Shown: positions 23,682 through 36,803 of the stretch, one piece after another
Layout: every line of letters starts with the position of its first letter
Numbering within the stretch: position 1 is the stretch's first letter
Source of the DNA: Tanytarsus gracilentus
Taxonomy: Eukaryota > Arthropoda > Insecta > Diptera > Chironomidae
Assembly: GCA_038502055.1 (NCBI GenBank)
Contig: JAXRKN010000042.1
Coordinates: forward strand, 2,852,001 to 2,916,000
DNA length: 64,000 nt
Reading direction: 5' to 3'
The notes under the pieces: model-generated
What the model saw: only the letters and a program-made list of their open reading frames with translations
Databases searched by the model: none
What the model was told of the DNA's origin: nothing
Made by a program: the position numbers and the translations under genes

Positions 23682-26600
23682 ATTTCTCTATTTATCGGGG
23701 TCGTGTTTGTTGTTGTTGCCTGTGAGAATATAAAAAAATCAGCATAACAAAAAAAGAACTCCTCTAAAGCCCTTCGAGCGATTTTTTGTGAATGAAAATT
23801 TTGTAACACTAGAAAATGTGAACCGTTCATCCATCCATAGGAAATGGAGGGTGCTAACAATTTCCTTCCTTATTATCATCATCCATAGTGTAATAATTTT
23901 CCATTCTCATGGATTTTTGCAACCTTAGCCGAAGTGCTGAAGGAGTGAGAGAGAAAATTTCATCATTATCCAGTGTCTAGTACTTGCGAAATTATGAGGG
24001 AAATTTTTATGTAAATTTTAATGAGTGTCGAAAATTTATTTTAAATTGCAGAAATAAAGTTTAGGTGTGAGAATGACATTTATAGCTGAACTTAATTAAC
24101 TGATGTGCTATTGTTGGTTTGCACAGCATTTGATGGTAATTAATAAGCTTTAATTTAATTTCAAGCAAAAAAAATCTTGCAATTTTTTACCCTGCGAAGA
24201 AAATCCAAAAGAATATCAAACTCGTAAATTGCTTTTAAATTGCCGTCGGAGCGAGAAGATAAATTAATTTTTATTGCCTTTTATGAGTGAGTCGAGTAAA
24301 TATTTTTTTCTTCTCCACCGAAATTTTTTTTTCGATTTTTTCTCTTCTCTGTGTGGAACTACTATGTATGTTAACTGTGTAACTTTACAAAACATGGTTG
24401 ACATCGAAAAAAAAACTTATTTTCTATGATTTGATAGACATGAGGCAGTAAATAATGAACTTTTTCAAGGCAAACATCAAAGGGCGAAATTAATTAGTGA
24501 TTAAAAATATTTTTTTGTCGGTATTGGGAAAAAATTCATAAGGGTCAAAATTTAATTGTTAAAATTAAATCTGATTACAATTTAGAGTTTTTAATTGATT
24601 AATTTAAAATGATTTAAAAAAATTAAATAAATATTTTAAAAATAGATTTTTAAAAATTCAAAAAATACAATATTTTGTTGAAATTTTATTTTGATGTCAA
24701 AATAATAAAATTTTGATATTAATTTTTTTTAGTTAACGTTTTTTTATTTTTCAAATAATTTATTTAGTTTTTTTCAACAAAAATTATAAATATTTATTTT
24801 TTTTGAATTAAATTCGTTTTAAATAATTTTATTTCGAATATTTTTCTAATTTTATAAAATGGTTTTTGTTCTAAATTATTTTTAATTAATTAACTTTTTT
24901 AATAAAATGCTTGAAAAATTTAATTATGTGATTTTTAACTCTATCTCAAAACTCAGATTTTAAAAACAATTTTTTAAACACTTTTCTCACTTTAAATAGT
25001 TTCTTAAAATAATTTAAAAAAATTCCCCTCAGTGTTCCCTAAGAAATCGTTTTTTTATCTGCTATAAAGTCAATTTTATATTTAATTTCTTATAATTGGT
25101 AATTAAATCAATCTAGTTCAAGCGTAAACACATGTGTGTGGAAATCCGACACGTAAAAAACGCGTAAAACTCGTTTTGCTGCAACTTTTATTTCTCTTCT
25201 CTTTTATAATACTTGGAGCTCCTTTAGATCAGCGCAAATTAAGTCAGCTTTAACTGTTATCTTTTAAAATGAGACAATTATTATTATAAAAATGTCCCAT
25301 GTTCAAGCGACGACGATGTGCAGCAGCAGCGAGTATTTAGAAACAATAACATGAAGCCATTATCTCGTCTTCTTCCTCTTCAACACCGCTAAGCACATGC
25401 ACACATTGCAATTGCACTATCGCACTGCACTACCGTCTTTATGAGACATTAATTGACGTTACGTGATTAGCAGGGCTCTGATGAAAATCACCGAGTCTGA
25501 TTTTACTGATATCTAACTATTTTCATGGCTACACAAACATGGATATGTTCGTAGCAGAGAGCGTTAATTAGGTGAATAATAGCAATGAACGGAAAATGCT
25601 ATAAATCTGTTGTTGCTGCTTTTACTATGCTATTATAAATTAAATAGCCATTTGAGCATAAATGCTGTGACACATTTTCATACACCTTGCAATATTTTTA
25701 CACTCGAGTCATAAATCATCGGAAATGGTGTAAAAAAGTGCCCGAGAATCAAAATATTTTTAAGGATAAACAACCCCACAAAAAGTTTTCTTCGGTCATC
25801 ATGCCGTGGCCCATTTAAGAAAATTTATTAATGAGCAAACAACAACAAACGATGTGAGGCTAAATTCACTTCGATCGAGACAAGGGGGTGACACTAGAAA
25901 TTATTTCAAAAAATTTTTATTTTAAATTACTTAAAATAGTTTTAACGTTTTTAAAATTTTTAAATACAACTCCTTACACCCCCTTTGCAACCTCGACTGA
26001 TCCAAAGAGCATAACAAAAAAATAATCGGGGCTCACAAAAAGTTCTTTCTGCTGCTCGCTTTATGTACACTCAGCATTGCCATAAATCATAACTTTTCTT
26101 ACTTCATTCCGATTCAAATGCCTGTGTGGCACAATTTTTTTCTTTCGCTAAAGAACTGTGTGAGTGAACCACCTTAATTTGGTTTGTGTCTCTGATTCAA
26201 TTTTCTTATTTGATTCTCATGCGATTAGAGGTAAAAATTTTGGCTCAAGATCGTCTTTCATAAAAAAAAGAAGTGGAAGAAGTGAGTGAGAGAGAGAGAA
26301 ATTCCAAAAGGTATGATTTGCACACAGAAAAATAATATTGCTACGAGGCGACAGGCATACATGAATGAGAATCGATGTTGCTTTGAAATTGACTTTTTAA
26401 AACTTTTTATTTTCATGTTCAATTTTATCAACAACTGTTGTGTGAAAAAAATACAAGAAAAGAGATGGAAAGTTGGGATTAAATTTTTAAAGAAATTTTA
26501 TCAAGGGATGGAACTAAAAAAATTAAAACTCTCTTTAAGTAATTATTGGCTAGTCTATTTTTAAGTACCTCTCAACTCTTATAAGAATTTTTTTATCTGA

Positions 26601-29600
26601 CACGCCCATCAATTGTTAGGCACTTAAAAATAAAATTTTTCCACTCTTGTTGGAAGTTAAAATTCAAATTTTCTTCCAAAATTATTCAAGTAACGCAAGT
26701 ACATGGCTGAATATTAATTACCAAACAATTTATTATTCAGTGTTAGAGGTAAATGTAAATTAATTTCCATAATTTTATCAGCATGTGGCTGAATATTATT
26801 TGTGTGTGCCCTTCCCTGTCCTATCTGAATTTGAGGCACGACGAGCTTAAGAACAAAAAGAAGAAAAGTCTTCAGAGCACTTAAGAACGAGAAATGAATA
26901 AGATTTATTATCTCGCTTCCAATTTAGATTTGTATCTTATCTCGACTCGCGCAACCATTTTTGGAGTGCGCTATGAGAAATATTAAAACGACATAAATCA
27001 TGGTAATTGATATAAAATGTCACTCGAAATTCGCTTCTCAAAATGCGCAGAAATAATTTCTTTCCTTCTCATCCACAGCTTGCGAGAGAAATTTATACGT
27101 TTTTAATTTATTTTATGCCAATCATATTTTTTTGCATAATTATTTGTTGTTGTAGTTTGATTTATATTCATGAATTCCTCTTATATATTTTTTCGTTCTG
27201 TTGTGTGCCATTTGAGAGCTGCCAAACGTCAAATTGGCTTTTGTGTGTGGAGTGCAAGAAAAACATGGGTTCAAAATGAGAGAGTTGAAGCGCAATTTTG
27301 GAACAATTTTAAAAGTGAAACACAAGTTTAAATTTTTTACTCATTTGAACTTGAAAATGGAATTTTATATAATTTAGTGGGAATAAAGTTGAAAATGAAG
27401 CAATTACGAAATTAATCAAAATTGAAAATGAAACAAATTAAAAATTTTAATAATTTAAATCACAACGTCGTGTTTGACTGCAATTAATTCAGACACTTCC
27501 CATTTAACACCTCATTTCGCAAATCGTCCCCAAATCGCACTTAAAAATGCATGCAAGTAATGTACACATTTCGATTTTTTTTTCATAACAGCAACTTGAC
27601 GTCTATAATGCCATATTTTTTAACACGCTTTTTTTTCGTAAAAAGTTGCTCTGACACGACAGTAATTTTTTCGCGCTCGACTTCGAGTCGCTGTATACAC
27701 AAGAGAGTAGAATGAAGGCAACTAAGAAACGTTCTAGGCCGGACTAATAATATAATTTTTCCTTCGTTTCATCACCCGGTGATTATTTTTGGAACGAAAT
27801 GTTCGGCTGTGTTGTGTTTTGAATTCTTTTGAACTGTTTTTTCTCTTTCTTTTTTGTGACCCACGCGATATTTTCCATTTTGAATGTTTCACATATCGAC
27901 CCATGAAGATTATAATTCATCATTGTATTCACACGTCTTAGAAAGTTAAATGTCATCACCTGAATTTAATTATTTGTAGGCTACAAATTGTAGTTGGTAT
28001 TGACGTTAAATTGTGGCGGAGATTTTTCTCGATTTAATTCAGCTGGTTTTTAATTATTGTAATTGCAGTTATTAGAGTTTAATTACTATAGAAATTAAAT
28101 GACAAAATGGACGTAAACTTAGGTTTTTAATAGAGGTCAATTTTAAAAGCTTTAGAAATATTTTTAAATAAATTTTAAACTTTTTCCACATCTCTAATTA
28201 AATTCTCATTCTTTGCAAGAAACTTTAATCACCACGTTATCATGATAGCTTTTAAAACTGTCTTATATCGATTAAAAATACTCGAGCCTGTAAGGAGTAA
28301 GAGAAAATTATATTGTTTGCCAACTAGACATGCACTTGCAATTATGAAACTATTTTACAAACGCAAAGTGTATAATTTTCAATCAAGCGTTTGCATTATT
28401 ATAAATTTTTTCGTGTTTCACATTTTTGCATTTGCTCTCGCGCGCTCGCTGCGCGGCTGTTCATTACCTGTAGGTTAACACGTCAAAAGTAATCTTTTCT
28501 TTCCTTCTTGTTCGCTCTTATTCACCATATTCTACACCATCGCGATTTAATTATTAAACCGAGAAGTATAAATTTAATGTGAAAATTAAAAACGATAAAG
28601 CAGAAAAAAAATAACACGTCATAAAATGTGTAGCAATCGCTTCAAGGCGTTCGATAAACTTTGTTCCTTATCGCATCGCATAGAAGCGCTCATTATACTT
28701 GCATCTTTCACTCATAATAGCTCATCATGTCACTTATCTATGTGCTCTCCTTTGATGCAGGCGAATTTTGTACGATTTATAGCATTTTCTTTGTGAGGCA
28801 CACACATATCTTTGTCGCACAGGCAGTGTAAAAAAAGAGATAATTTTGTTCGAGGCGGGTTGTAATAAAATTTATCATGCTTTCGTTTATTTAAATTTGT
28901 GTCTCTCGCTCGCTGCCTGAGATGTGACAACAAAGAGAAAAACTCTTTTTACTTTTCGCCAGAGCATTTCTATCATACATCTTACTGAAATATTTGTTAT
29001 TTCTTTCCTACTTGCGATGTGAGCGAGCGAGAGAGAAAATAAATCGTGACTGGGTAGTGAAGATTTTTCAGATTTTTCCGTTTTTATTTTTCTTTAACAT
29101 CTTATGAGGTGATAGAGGGCGATGAGGCTTGGGTTTGAGAGATAAAAATCTAAATTTTTAAATTTAAAAGTACGTTAAATTTTTTCTCCATAAAACTATT
29201 TAAACTCCTTCCTCTAATTCCACCATAAACTTCTTAATTACTTTCTCTAAATCTCAACTTCAACCACTAAAACTTTAAACATTCCCTCACCCAAGTCTCC
29301 CACCCCTTTTCTCCTTATGAAAGCCCATTCGATTCATTGTTGGTAAATATAATTAAAAGAAGGAAAATTTTTATTGCTCTCAATAGAGCTGCTGTTGCTC
29401 TTTCTTGTTAAACTTCGTCTCCATTTATCTCCTCTTAACTTTCCATGCCTTCTTCTTCTTCGAAGCTGCGCTGCTGCCTCGCTTTATAATTAATATATTC
29501 AATGTTTAATTGTTTCAACTGGCATATCAACATGCTATCAAGTCTGTTGCTAAGTAATGCAGAAAAAAAAAGTTTATATGCAATCCATATAAACATTAAG

Positions 29601-29889
29601 CCGAGAGTGAGACTTTATCAATGCGCGCACCATAAACGAAGCAGACAAGAGCGAGGAGAAAATAATAAAGAGGAAAAAAAAGTTGCAAAACTTTAATGCA
29701 ATTACATGAGATTTATGTCTAGATACAATTTTTATGATATCGGAATCTTTAAATGCGTAGAAATTCAATTATATGAGCAATATCAAAATGGTTTCAATCA
29801 ATGTCTTTTCAATTAGGGTTTAAAGAGATTTTAACGGTGCAATAAAATTAAGTGAAAAATTAGAAATGCTTTGAAAAGAGTTTCAATTA

Positions 29890-29916
29890 TTAAAGTAGGC
29901 TTTTTCTCTACTTTAA
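29890..29916. repeat. 9-bp stem hairpin
   Basis: TTAAAGTAG at 29,890-29,898 is followed by a 9-nt loop and its exact complement at 29,908-29,916. It lies 35 bp left of a second inverted repeat at 29,952-29,967, in AT-rich intron DNA. Function unknown; possibly part of a foldback element. Confidence 0.45.
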
Positions 29917-29951
29917 CTTAGTTTCAATAAAGTTTTAAAATTCAATTTTCA

Positions 29952-29967
29952 GAGGATTTGAATCCTC
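29952..29967. repeat. near-perfect palindrome, GGATTTGAATCC core
   Basis: GAGGATT, TG, AATCCTC: 7-bp arms with a 2-nt centre. The core is one base away from GGATTCGAATCC and so looks like a variant of the central motif of the foldback family. Weak outer arms (TTGAAAAGAGTT at 29,871 against AACTCATTCAA at 30,000) may mark the element limits. Confidence 0.4.
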
Positions 29968-31788
29968 AAATAAAAAACTATTGCATCTCAAGTTTTTTTA
30001 ACTCATTCAAAACAGAAAAACTCATTAGTAAATCTTAATTAAATTTATTACCATTCTTAATGACATCAATTTACATCATAAACACAATAATAAAACGGTC
30101 TCAAGGTGAGGACATTCTTCACACTTTTTTCTTTAAGCAATCGCACATAACTTCGTCACGAAACATTAACCCATAATCAATATTCAAATATTTTTTTCCC
30201 CTTTTGTGGAAGTTTTTGCGTGTAAGTGAGTCACAAAAAAATTATGTATATGGAAGCCACAAGCCGACAACAGCGAGAGATCATATGTTTTTAAATATAT
30301 ACATGACTGCCATGCATACTCACACCATGGCACAATTTTACAAGTTTTATGGCAATAGACTTTGAAATAAATTTTGAATTTTATTATGTTTGATCTTTTT
30401 CCGTCGGAATGATCACTTTTATAAAAGAAAATGCAATCGAGTGATAAAAATTTATTTTTTTGGTAGTAGTTCGAATGCAAAACAACATTTTTGGGTTGAA
30501 GAAGAAGATGAAAAAACATGTTGGTAACAACATTGAGGAAGTGTAGGGGAAAATTCGGATATTCAGTCACAATCTTGAAAGCGATGAATTAAAATTAAAA
30601 TATGAGGGATGAAAAACTCAGATTTGAAATTTTAATTCTTCTTTGGAAAAATCTAAATCCAGTTTAAAAAAGTCTAACTTTAATTTTAATCCAACTTAAT
30701 TTTAATTTAAATCCACCTCTCTTATCTCTGGATTAAAATGACCCAAAATTCCACATGACATACCTTCCTCACAACCCTTTCAAACTAGAATGAGTTATTG
30801 CTTGTTCCTTGATATGCTTCTTTCGCGAATTACAAAGTTACGATGATAAATGAGAATTCTTTAAAAATGAACACACAATTTAATATCGAACGTTTAAAGA
30901 TTTAAGAGACGCGATAAGAACAATGTACGAACTCGGCCAAACTGTCAGAGGCTGAATGGCTCAAATTCCACTTTCAATTATGATTAACTTTTTTTTAATT
31001 ACTCTGACATGCATTGTCACGCACTAAACTCCACACGAGCATCACGGTTGAATTCTCGACGCAAACTGAACTGAGTCTAAAAGTCCCGAAAAAAATGGCA
31101 ATAAAAAAATAAATTTTCCACAAGAAATAAATTTTTTTATGTCCATACCATAAACCTATAATTTTAAATTTCTATGAAATCGGTGAATTGAAATTATTGG
31201 TTACAGCATCGAATAGGCCAGAACGAAGGCATTTCAAGGCCACTTGGTAAAATTTGCACAGCCATAAAACCGTCATAATTCTAAGGCTAAAAATTGCCTC
31301 ATTGCTTTATGATGTTCTTCCCTCTCTTTCACTCGAATCGTCTCTCACTCATGGAAAGGAGGAATGAAGAATGAAATTTAGGTGAAAGAAGAAGAAGAAG
31401 AAAATTGCTTCGATGCACGATTGGCAAAAATTTAACGCGATTTTCTCCCCGATTGCTCCCTCAACTACCGATAATCACGCTAATCACCTTTGCACCGCAT
31501 AAACATCACCTCTCGACCTCCTCATCGCTCATCAAATTATTACGCAATCACAATCATTCTCTCTCTTCATGTCTAATCGCTATTTACATTTCAATCTCAC
31601 CCCGTTTGTGTGCTACAACAACAATCAAGACCATTTTTATGAGTCAATTGTTATGGAAAAAGTGCCAACGACAGCGAAAATTATGAATTAACAGTCAATT
31701 GGCAGATCATTGATTTTGGGTTCATATATAATGAATAGGCGACATAATGAAGTGATTTTGTGGGAATTGGTAGGGCAATTGTGAAATA

Positions 31789-31991
31789 ATCGTAAAATGG
31801 CTAAAAGTTTTGACGTCAAATTGTTTAAATGTGATAAAAATTGATAAATTGAAAATCAATATTTGAAGGTTCGAATCCTTAAATTTAGAAAATATGTTGA
31901 CTGTACGTTTTCTTTTTTTAAATTTTAATAATTTTTAAAAACCCTAAATCTCATCCATAATGTCCAACTTCTTCAAAAAATGATTTACGAT
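31789..31991. repeat. foldback element containing GGTTCGAATCC
   Basis: ATCGTAAA at 31,789-31,796 pairs exactly with TTTACGAT at 31,984-31,991. Further in, TTTTGACGTCAAATTG and the complement of CAACTTCTTCAAAA match partly. The core GGTTCGAATCC is at 31,868-31,878, within a TGAAGG...CCTTAA context shared with the copy at 11,335. Length 203 bp. A full CRE palindrome (TGACGTCA, 31,811-31,818) lies in the left arm. Confidence 0.45.
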
Positions 31992-34849
31992 CGCCCTTCA
32001 TGAGTATTTTTTGTTAAACCCTTTCATGACCTTTCTTTTATGCTTCTTGACCTCACACTGAAAAATAATTTAAAGTTTCATAATAATTTTTTTCATATGT
32101 TCGTATAACTTTGAACCACTTATTTTATGTGCTGTATGAAGCACTCGATCGGAGGTATGTTCGGTGTATCTCATCTGACCTATAAATTCCTCACTCATTT
32201 ATGCCTTCTTCAAAAAAAGAGCAGAATGAGAAAATTTTTACCTCACATATTCAAAATATCGACCCGTTGTCGTTCTCGGGGTTTTTTTTATGGAATAATT
32301 TTAATAATTTCTGTTATGCGATAAACGAATTTTATGCAAATATTTTGTACCTTAATTAGCATTCTTAGGTTCTCTCTCGACTCGATCGTGTCACTTTCAA
32401 TTTTTAGTGTTGTTTGATGGCAATAAAAAAAAATATTAAATTAACTTTTTTTAGCTTGCATATTCCCATAAAAATGTTCACTAGCAATTTCACACGTGTT
32501 TTATCTGCTGGATGTGCAAACAAGGAGATTAATAATTTTTTTTGGAGCATAGAAAGAGCAAAAATTAAAAAAGTGAAATATTGAGCAAACTTTCGATTGA
32601 ATCTATAAAGCGTCTAGACAATTTTTTCGCTTATAGCACTTGACGGCAGGGGTGAGACACTAAATTTATTTGTTGATATTTTAAACAAACTTTCAGCGCA
32701 TTTTTCAATTTTAAATGATAGTTTCACAATTTTCGATTTTGAGTGTTTCACCCCAACCTAGAAAATGTTTCTCTTTCGTTTTGATAAGGCCAGAATTGAA
32801 AAATTTATTAAATGCAGGGTAAATTGCGGAAATCATTAAGATGCAGCTTCAGCAGCAGCTAAAAATTGCAAGATTTCTGTTCTCCTTATTTTATCTTAAT
32901 GGTCATTATTAATCATTTTTTTATGATGCTTATGTACACAACATAAAGAAGAAATTTAAATATATTCCTTAATTCCGAGGAGCATTCTTATGCCATTAGC
33001 CAAAAATTATACCTTTTTCGCATCTCGATGTGCAAGACATTAATAATTGTTTATCATTCATGACAATGAGATGCCAGACTGTTTAAAAAGACATTTAATT
33101 TTTTATGATTGTTGTGTAATCTGATTAACATAGCTCCTGTTGTACAACAATACTCTCGCTTCCATCTACACGCAGAGGCATGTATGATGTGCAAAAGGGG
33201 GAAGAAAGAAGGCAGCAGAGAGTGAAGTCAATTTTTTGGAATCATTTACCGTACATTGTACAAATAACAAATAAAGCAATTCGGTGCGGTGTCGAGCGAG
33301 AAAGGATGAACCGAGCTAGGTCCTTGTGGGAGATTTTGGGATGATTTTTAAATTACTAAATTAAAATCTCAAAAAACCGTTGGGTTTAAAAATTCAAATA
33401 TGTATTCATAAAATTTAAAATCAACTCAATTTTACCCGCAAGAACATAAAAATGTGTGTAGGAATATGAATGAAAATTCCTTTCTTGTCTCTCTCCTCTG
33501 CTGATGATGCTTCTGTGGAGGTCGGGGTGAATTTTCCGTATTGTGTCACGTTACAACTTTTTTTTTTCTCACTCGACTAAATAAAATAAAACCAACGACC
33601 CCAACTCCAATGTATGCTCGGTGTCATCATAATCGAGTGCGTGGCCCTTTTTGCAGTCTGGATGTAATAAAAAGTGTATTTTATTACGGCATGAGCGAGA
33701 CAAGATATAGAGCAGTTTAAATATTTATCAATAGACTCGAAATGCGTGCCTTCGGAAGGTCCTTAGTGAATGTATTAAGCTACTATGTGTAAGAATCAAT
33801 TGGAAGTGCGTTTTATAGCATTTGACTCACACTCACAACATTTTCTCTCCTCGCTGTGTGCTTTCGGATTGAGACACAAGACCGGGGTCGTAAAGTAAGC
33901 AATAAAAATCACATAAAAAATAATACCTACAGTCAGTCTCTCTCATGCAACAGAATAAACTTTTTATTATTATTTTTATAGCAACATCAAAAAAATTGTA
34001 TAAAACCACCCTGACCTAAGACAATCACTGAATAATTGTGAATGCTTGCTGATGATATTTACACTTCTCTTTTCCTTTTTTTTTCGGTGAGGGCACATAA
34101 ATTGCACAAATTACGATGCAGTGCGATGATATCGATTTCGATTGGGCGAAAGGAAATTTTTCTCTTCCGTTGCAAAAAGTTTTTAACGCTACCTACTTAT
34201 GCATGGTCGTACATTCACACACACGGCTGTTACAATTAGGCTAATTACATTTTCCTTCTTTGTTTGACTTGGTTATCTATGTTGATACAACTTGACTTGA
34301 TTTAATGACCTTGTCTTAATTCTTTTATGTCTTGTCATTTTAAAAATTAAATTAAGAAGGACATATAAAGTTGAATTAGTTTTAAATTAAAATGTTCAAT
34401 ATTAATAATTTAAAATCTTTAATCGTGTCGCAAACTTTTGAGTGTTTAAAAAATTTAACATCAAAATTTAAAAACCCTCAAATTTAAAATCCAACATGGT
34501 TCTCTCACTTTTCAACTAAATTCAATTAATATTCCATCATTGTCCATAACCCAAAAAATTCCTAGAAAAACATCGCGGTAAAAATCTCTTTTTTAAAATC
34601 ATTCATTTTGTATGACTAACTCATTTCGTTGCGTTTACAATGTCATGCTCGCATGCTTTTATGTGTGTGTGCGTCTTAGATAAAATTATAATAGAGTGAA
34701 AATGATCGACGCAAGATAAAACTTGTTTTATGTGACCAGAATTCTCTGTCGATGTCCATAAATTTGATTGCGTTAAGGCTTTCAAGTTTGTTAAAAAGTA
34801 GAATTTTTTTGGGCAAAGAATATGGTGGATTATGGGGAACATTTAAAAA

Positions 34850-35039
34850 TTAGGGTGATTAATGAAAAATCAAAGGAATCGAATACTAAATTCTGCTAAA
34901 TTAAAATAAAAAAATCGAAGTCCAAAGAATTGTAATTTAATTTAAGGATTTGAACCTTTGCTTTTAATATTTTCAAGCATTTACTTTTTTAAAGTTTAAT
35001 TTTAAACATAGAATATTTTCCTATAATTTTGTCACCTAA
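34850..35039. repeat. foldback element with GGATTTGAACC core
   Basis: TTAGGGTGA at 34,850-34,858 pairs with TCACCTAA at 35,032-35,039 (one bulge). The midpoint is 34,944.5, and the core GGATTTGAACC is at 34,946-34,956. Length 190 bp. The arms are short, but position and core fit the family. Confidence 0.4.
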
Positions 35040-36670
35040 CATTTAATCATAACTAAAATTTATCCAAAGTTTAAAAAAAAACATTCTAACAGAAAATCTC
35101 AAACTCACTCAAATCATCGAAAATATTTTCTCATTCACAACAAACAATTTTCTTCTTCCTCACATCAGCCGACTCCACAGTACACTAAGTACTTTCTTCA
35201 TTAATTAGTGTTTTAAACAAAAAAAAGCAGCGGTTCAATAATAAATTAGAAAAAAATTTGTTTTGTTTATTGTTAAAGTATCTCTCCCTCGAATATATTG
35301 GCGCCTCCCGCGTGGTGAAATAACCCAGATGCGTGTAGCGTGTACACTCGAAAAGAAATATCAAATTGTAATTTTTTCTCTTTGATTTTTTCTCTTCGTG
35401 ATACACACCAAAAATTATCTTTCGCCTCGACTTTTTCCTTTGATATGCGAAGAAATTTATGCACAATTATATTTCAAAGAGTGTAATTAGCGAAGAAAAA
35501 AATATAAGAAAGATAAGGAAGGTGTGCGATACAGAAAACAGTCATGAGCTAAATTACAAACATTAAACTCTTATTGGCAAGTAATTTTGGGCCGTTTTGG
35601 AACTTAATAATTATGATTAATTGGCGATTATTTAATTGAAAGAAAATAAGAACGACAAAAAATTAATTCAAGAGATTCCAGAGATTTAATTTGACAGGTG
35701 AGGGTTTAATTATTTTAGTCAACAAAAAATAATCAGAAGATTTAAAAAATCTTAGATTAAAAAATAAATCATAGTTTAAAAAATAAATTAAAGCCAAAGT
35801 TTCCGACCCTTTGGAATTGTCTCACATAAAATCCCTCAAATGGTGTATTTGAAATAAGAAATAAAACCCGAAAAAAAGAAGACGGCCATTTATCATTTAT
35901 TAACGATTTTAAGTATGCACATATGTAGAAGTTCGCTTTGTTCTCTCTCGCTGCTGCTTCACACTCAGTCTCAGTCACATATAAATTTTCTCCTCTCGCT
36001 CCGTATTCAAAGAACGTGTGATAATTCAAAGCATGCACCATACGGTCTCTTATGTATAACGTACATATGTATCTCTCCTTCTCACACACCATTCATCCTC
36101 AAAATGACAACTTTTTTTTCGGCAGAAACAGAAATTAATCTCTCGCTCTTGCTGTAGATTTTCGTTTTTAGACAGAAAAAAAATATGGAAGAATGTGACA
36201 TTAAAATATGGCACTTCTATGGTGTAAGTGAGTGAATACAATATAAGAAGGAGCACGTTAAAGGCATTATAGGGAAAAAGTAAGCGAGCACGTAGAAAAG
36301 AATTTTTAAGGCCTAAAATCTTTTCAAAAATCCCCGCGACTCGACGACAGCACACATTGAAAATTTTTAATTGCTAATTTTTCTGCTCTGTCGCACTTGC
36401 ACGGAAAAAAATATATTTCGTTGGCAATTGTCGACAATGAGTGAAATTTAATACGATTCTTTTGCGCTCATAGATTAGAAATATGATGATGAGCGTCATT
36501 TGTAATTCTGAATGTATTCAGGGCGAATTTTTTTGCGTTGATTGAATGAAATTTACTGTTTCACTTGGTGATGAGTAATTGTTATGGCTAATTTTTGCGA
36601 ATTGTCTATTTTAAATGGCAATGACTTCATGAATTTATTTATTTTCGAATTCAAATATTTTTAAATTCTA

Positions 36671-36695
36671 AATTTTTCTCTTTCTTTCATTTCAG
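36671..36695 (+). other. Ubx: 3' splice site of microexon mII
   Basis: A pyrimidine tract (TTTTTCTCTTTCTTTCATTTCAG) directly precedes the microexon. The strong tract suits a 51-nt exon. A CTAAAT at about 36,669 could serve as branch point. Confidence 0.85.
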
Positions 36696-36746
36696 GTAAG
36701 AGATATTCCGAATCTCTTGCGGGGACACTATTGCCAGACTGGATAG
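36696..36746 (+). CDS. Ubx: Ultrabithorax microexon mII
   Basis: The exon is 51 nt and in phase with exon 1: the split Gly is completed as G|GT, followed by KRYSESLAGTLLPDWI and a trailing G that starts the next split codon. Drosophila mII is also 51 nt and encodes KRYSESLAGSLLPDWL, so there are two conservative changes. It lies between YPWM and the homeodomain and is optional in Drosophila, where inclusion changes linker length and isoform activity. The exon begins with GTAAGAG, so exon 1-mII joining regenerates a consensus 5' splice site (CAG|GTAAGAG) and mII can be removed by re-splicing. Its own donor is TAG|GTAAGT. It is too short to stand out as an open frame; the call rests on peptide identity, length, phase and both splice sites. 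Confidence 0.95.
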   Translation, partial: VRDIPNLLRGHYCQTG

Positions 36747-36803
36747 GTAAGTTCGCTTTTTATTTTATTATTTCTTTTATCCACACTTCATTATTTATCA
36801 TAT

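Larger units (their letters stand above)
23676..36695 (+). other. Ubx: Ubx intron between exon 1 and microexon mII (13,020 nt)
   Basis: Bounded by GTGAGC and TTTCATTTCAG. No other coding exon was found. In particular there is no sequence resembling microexon mI of Drosophila, judged by looking for AG|GTAAG-type junctions and a GGISTDM-like frame. Contents: a very AT-rich block at about 24,480-25,100, GCCATAAA-type sites at 26,079, 30,346 and 31,261, hairpins at 29,890 and 29,952, and foldbacks at 31,789 and 34,850. In Drosophila the corresponding introns hold Ubx enhancers; none can be assigned here. Confidence 0.8.

Noticed and set aside
35690..35715. GACAG|GTGAGG near 35,700 as a possible mI or ratchet point
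   Set aside because: Upstream sequence is purine-rich, and the in-phase translation does not resemble mI and stops soon.
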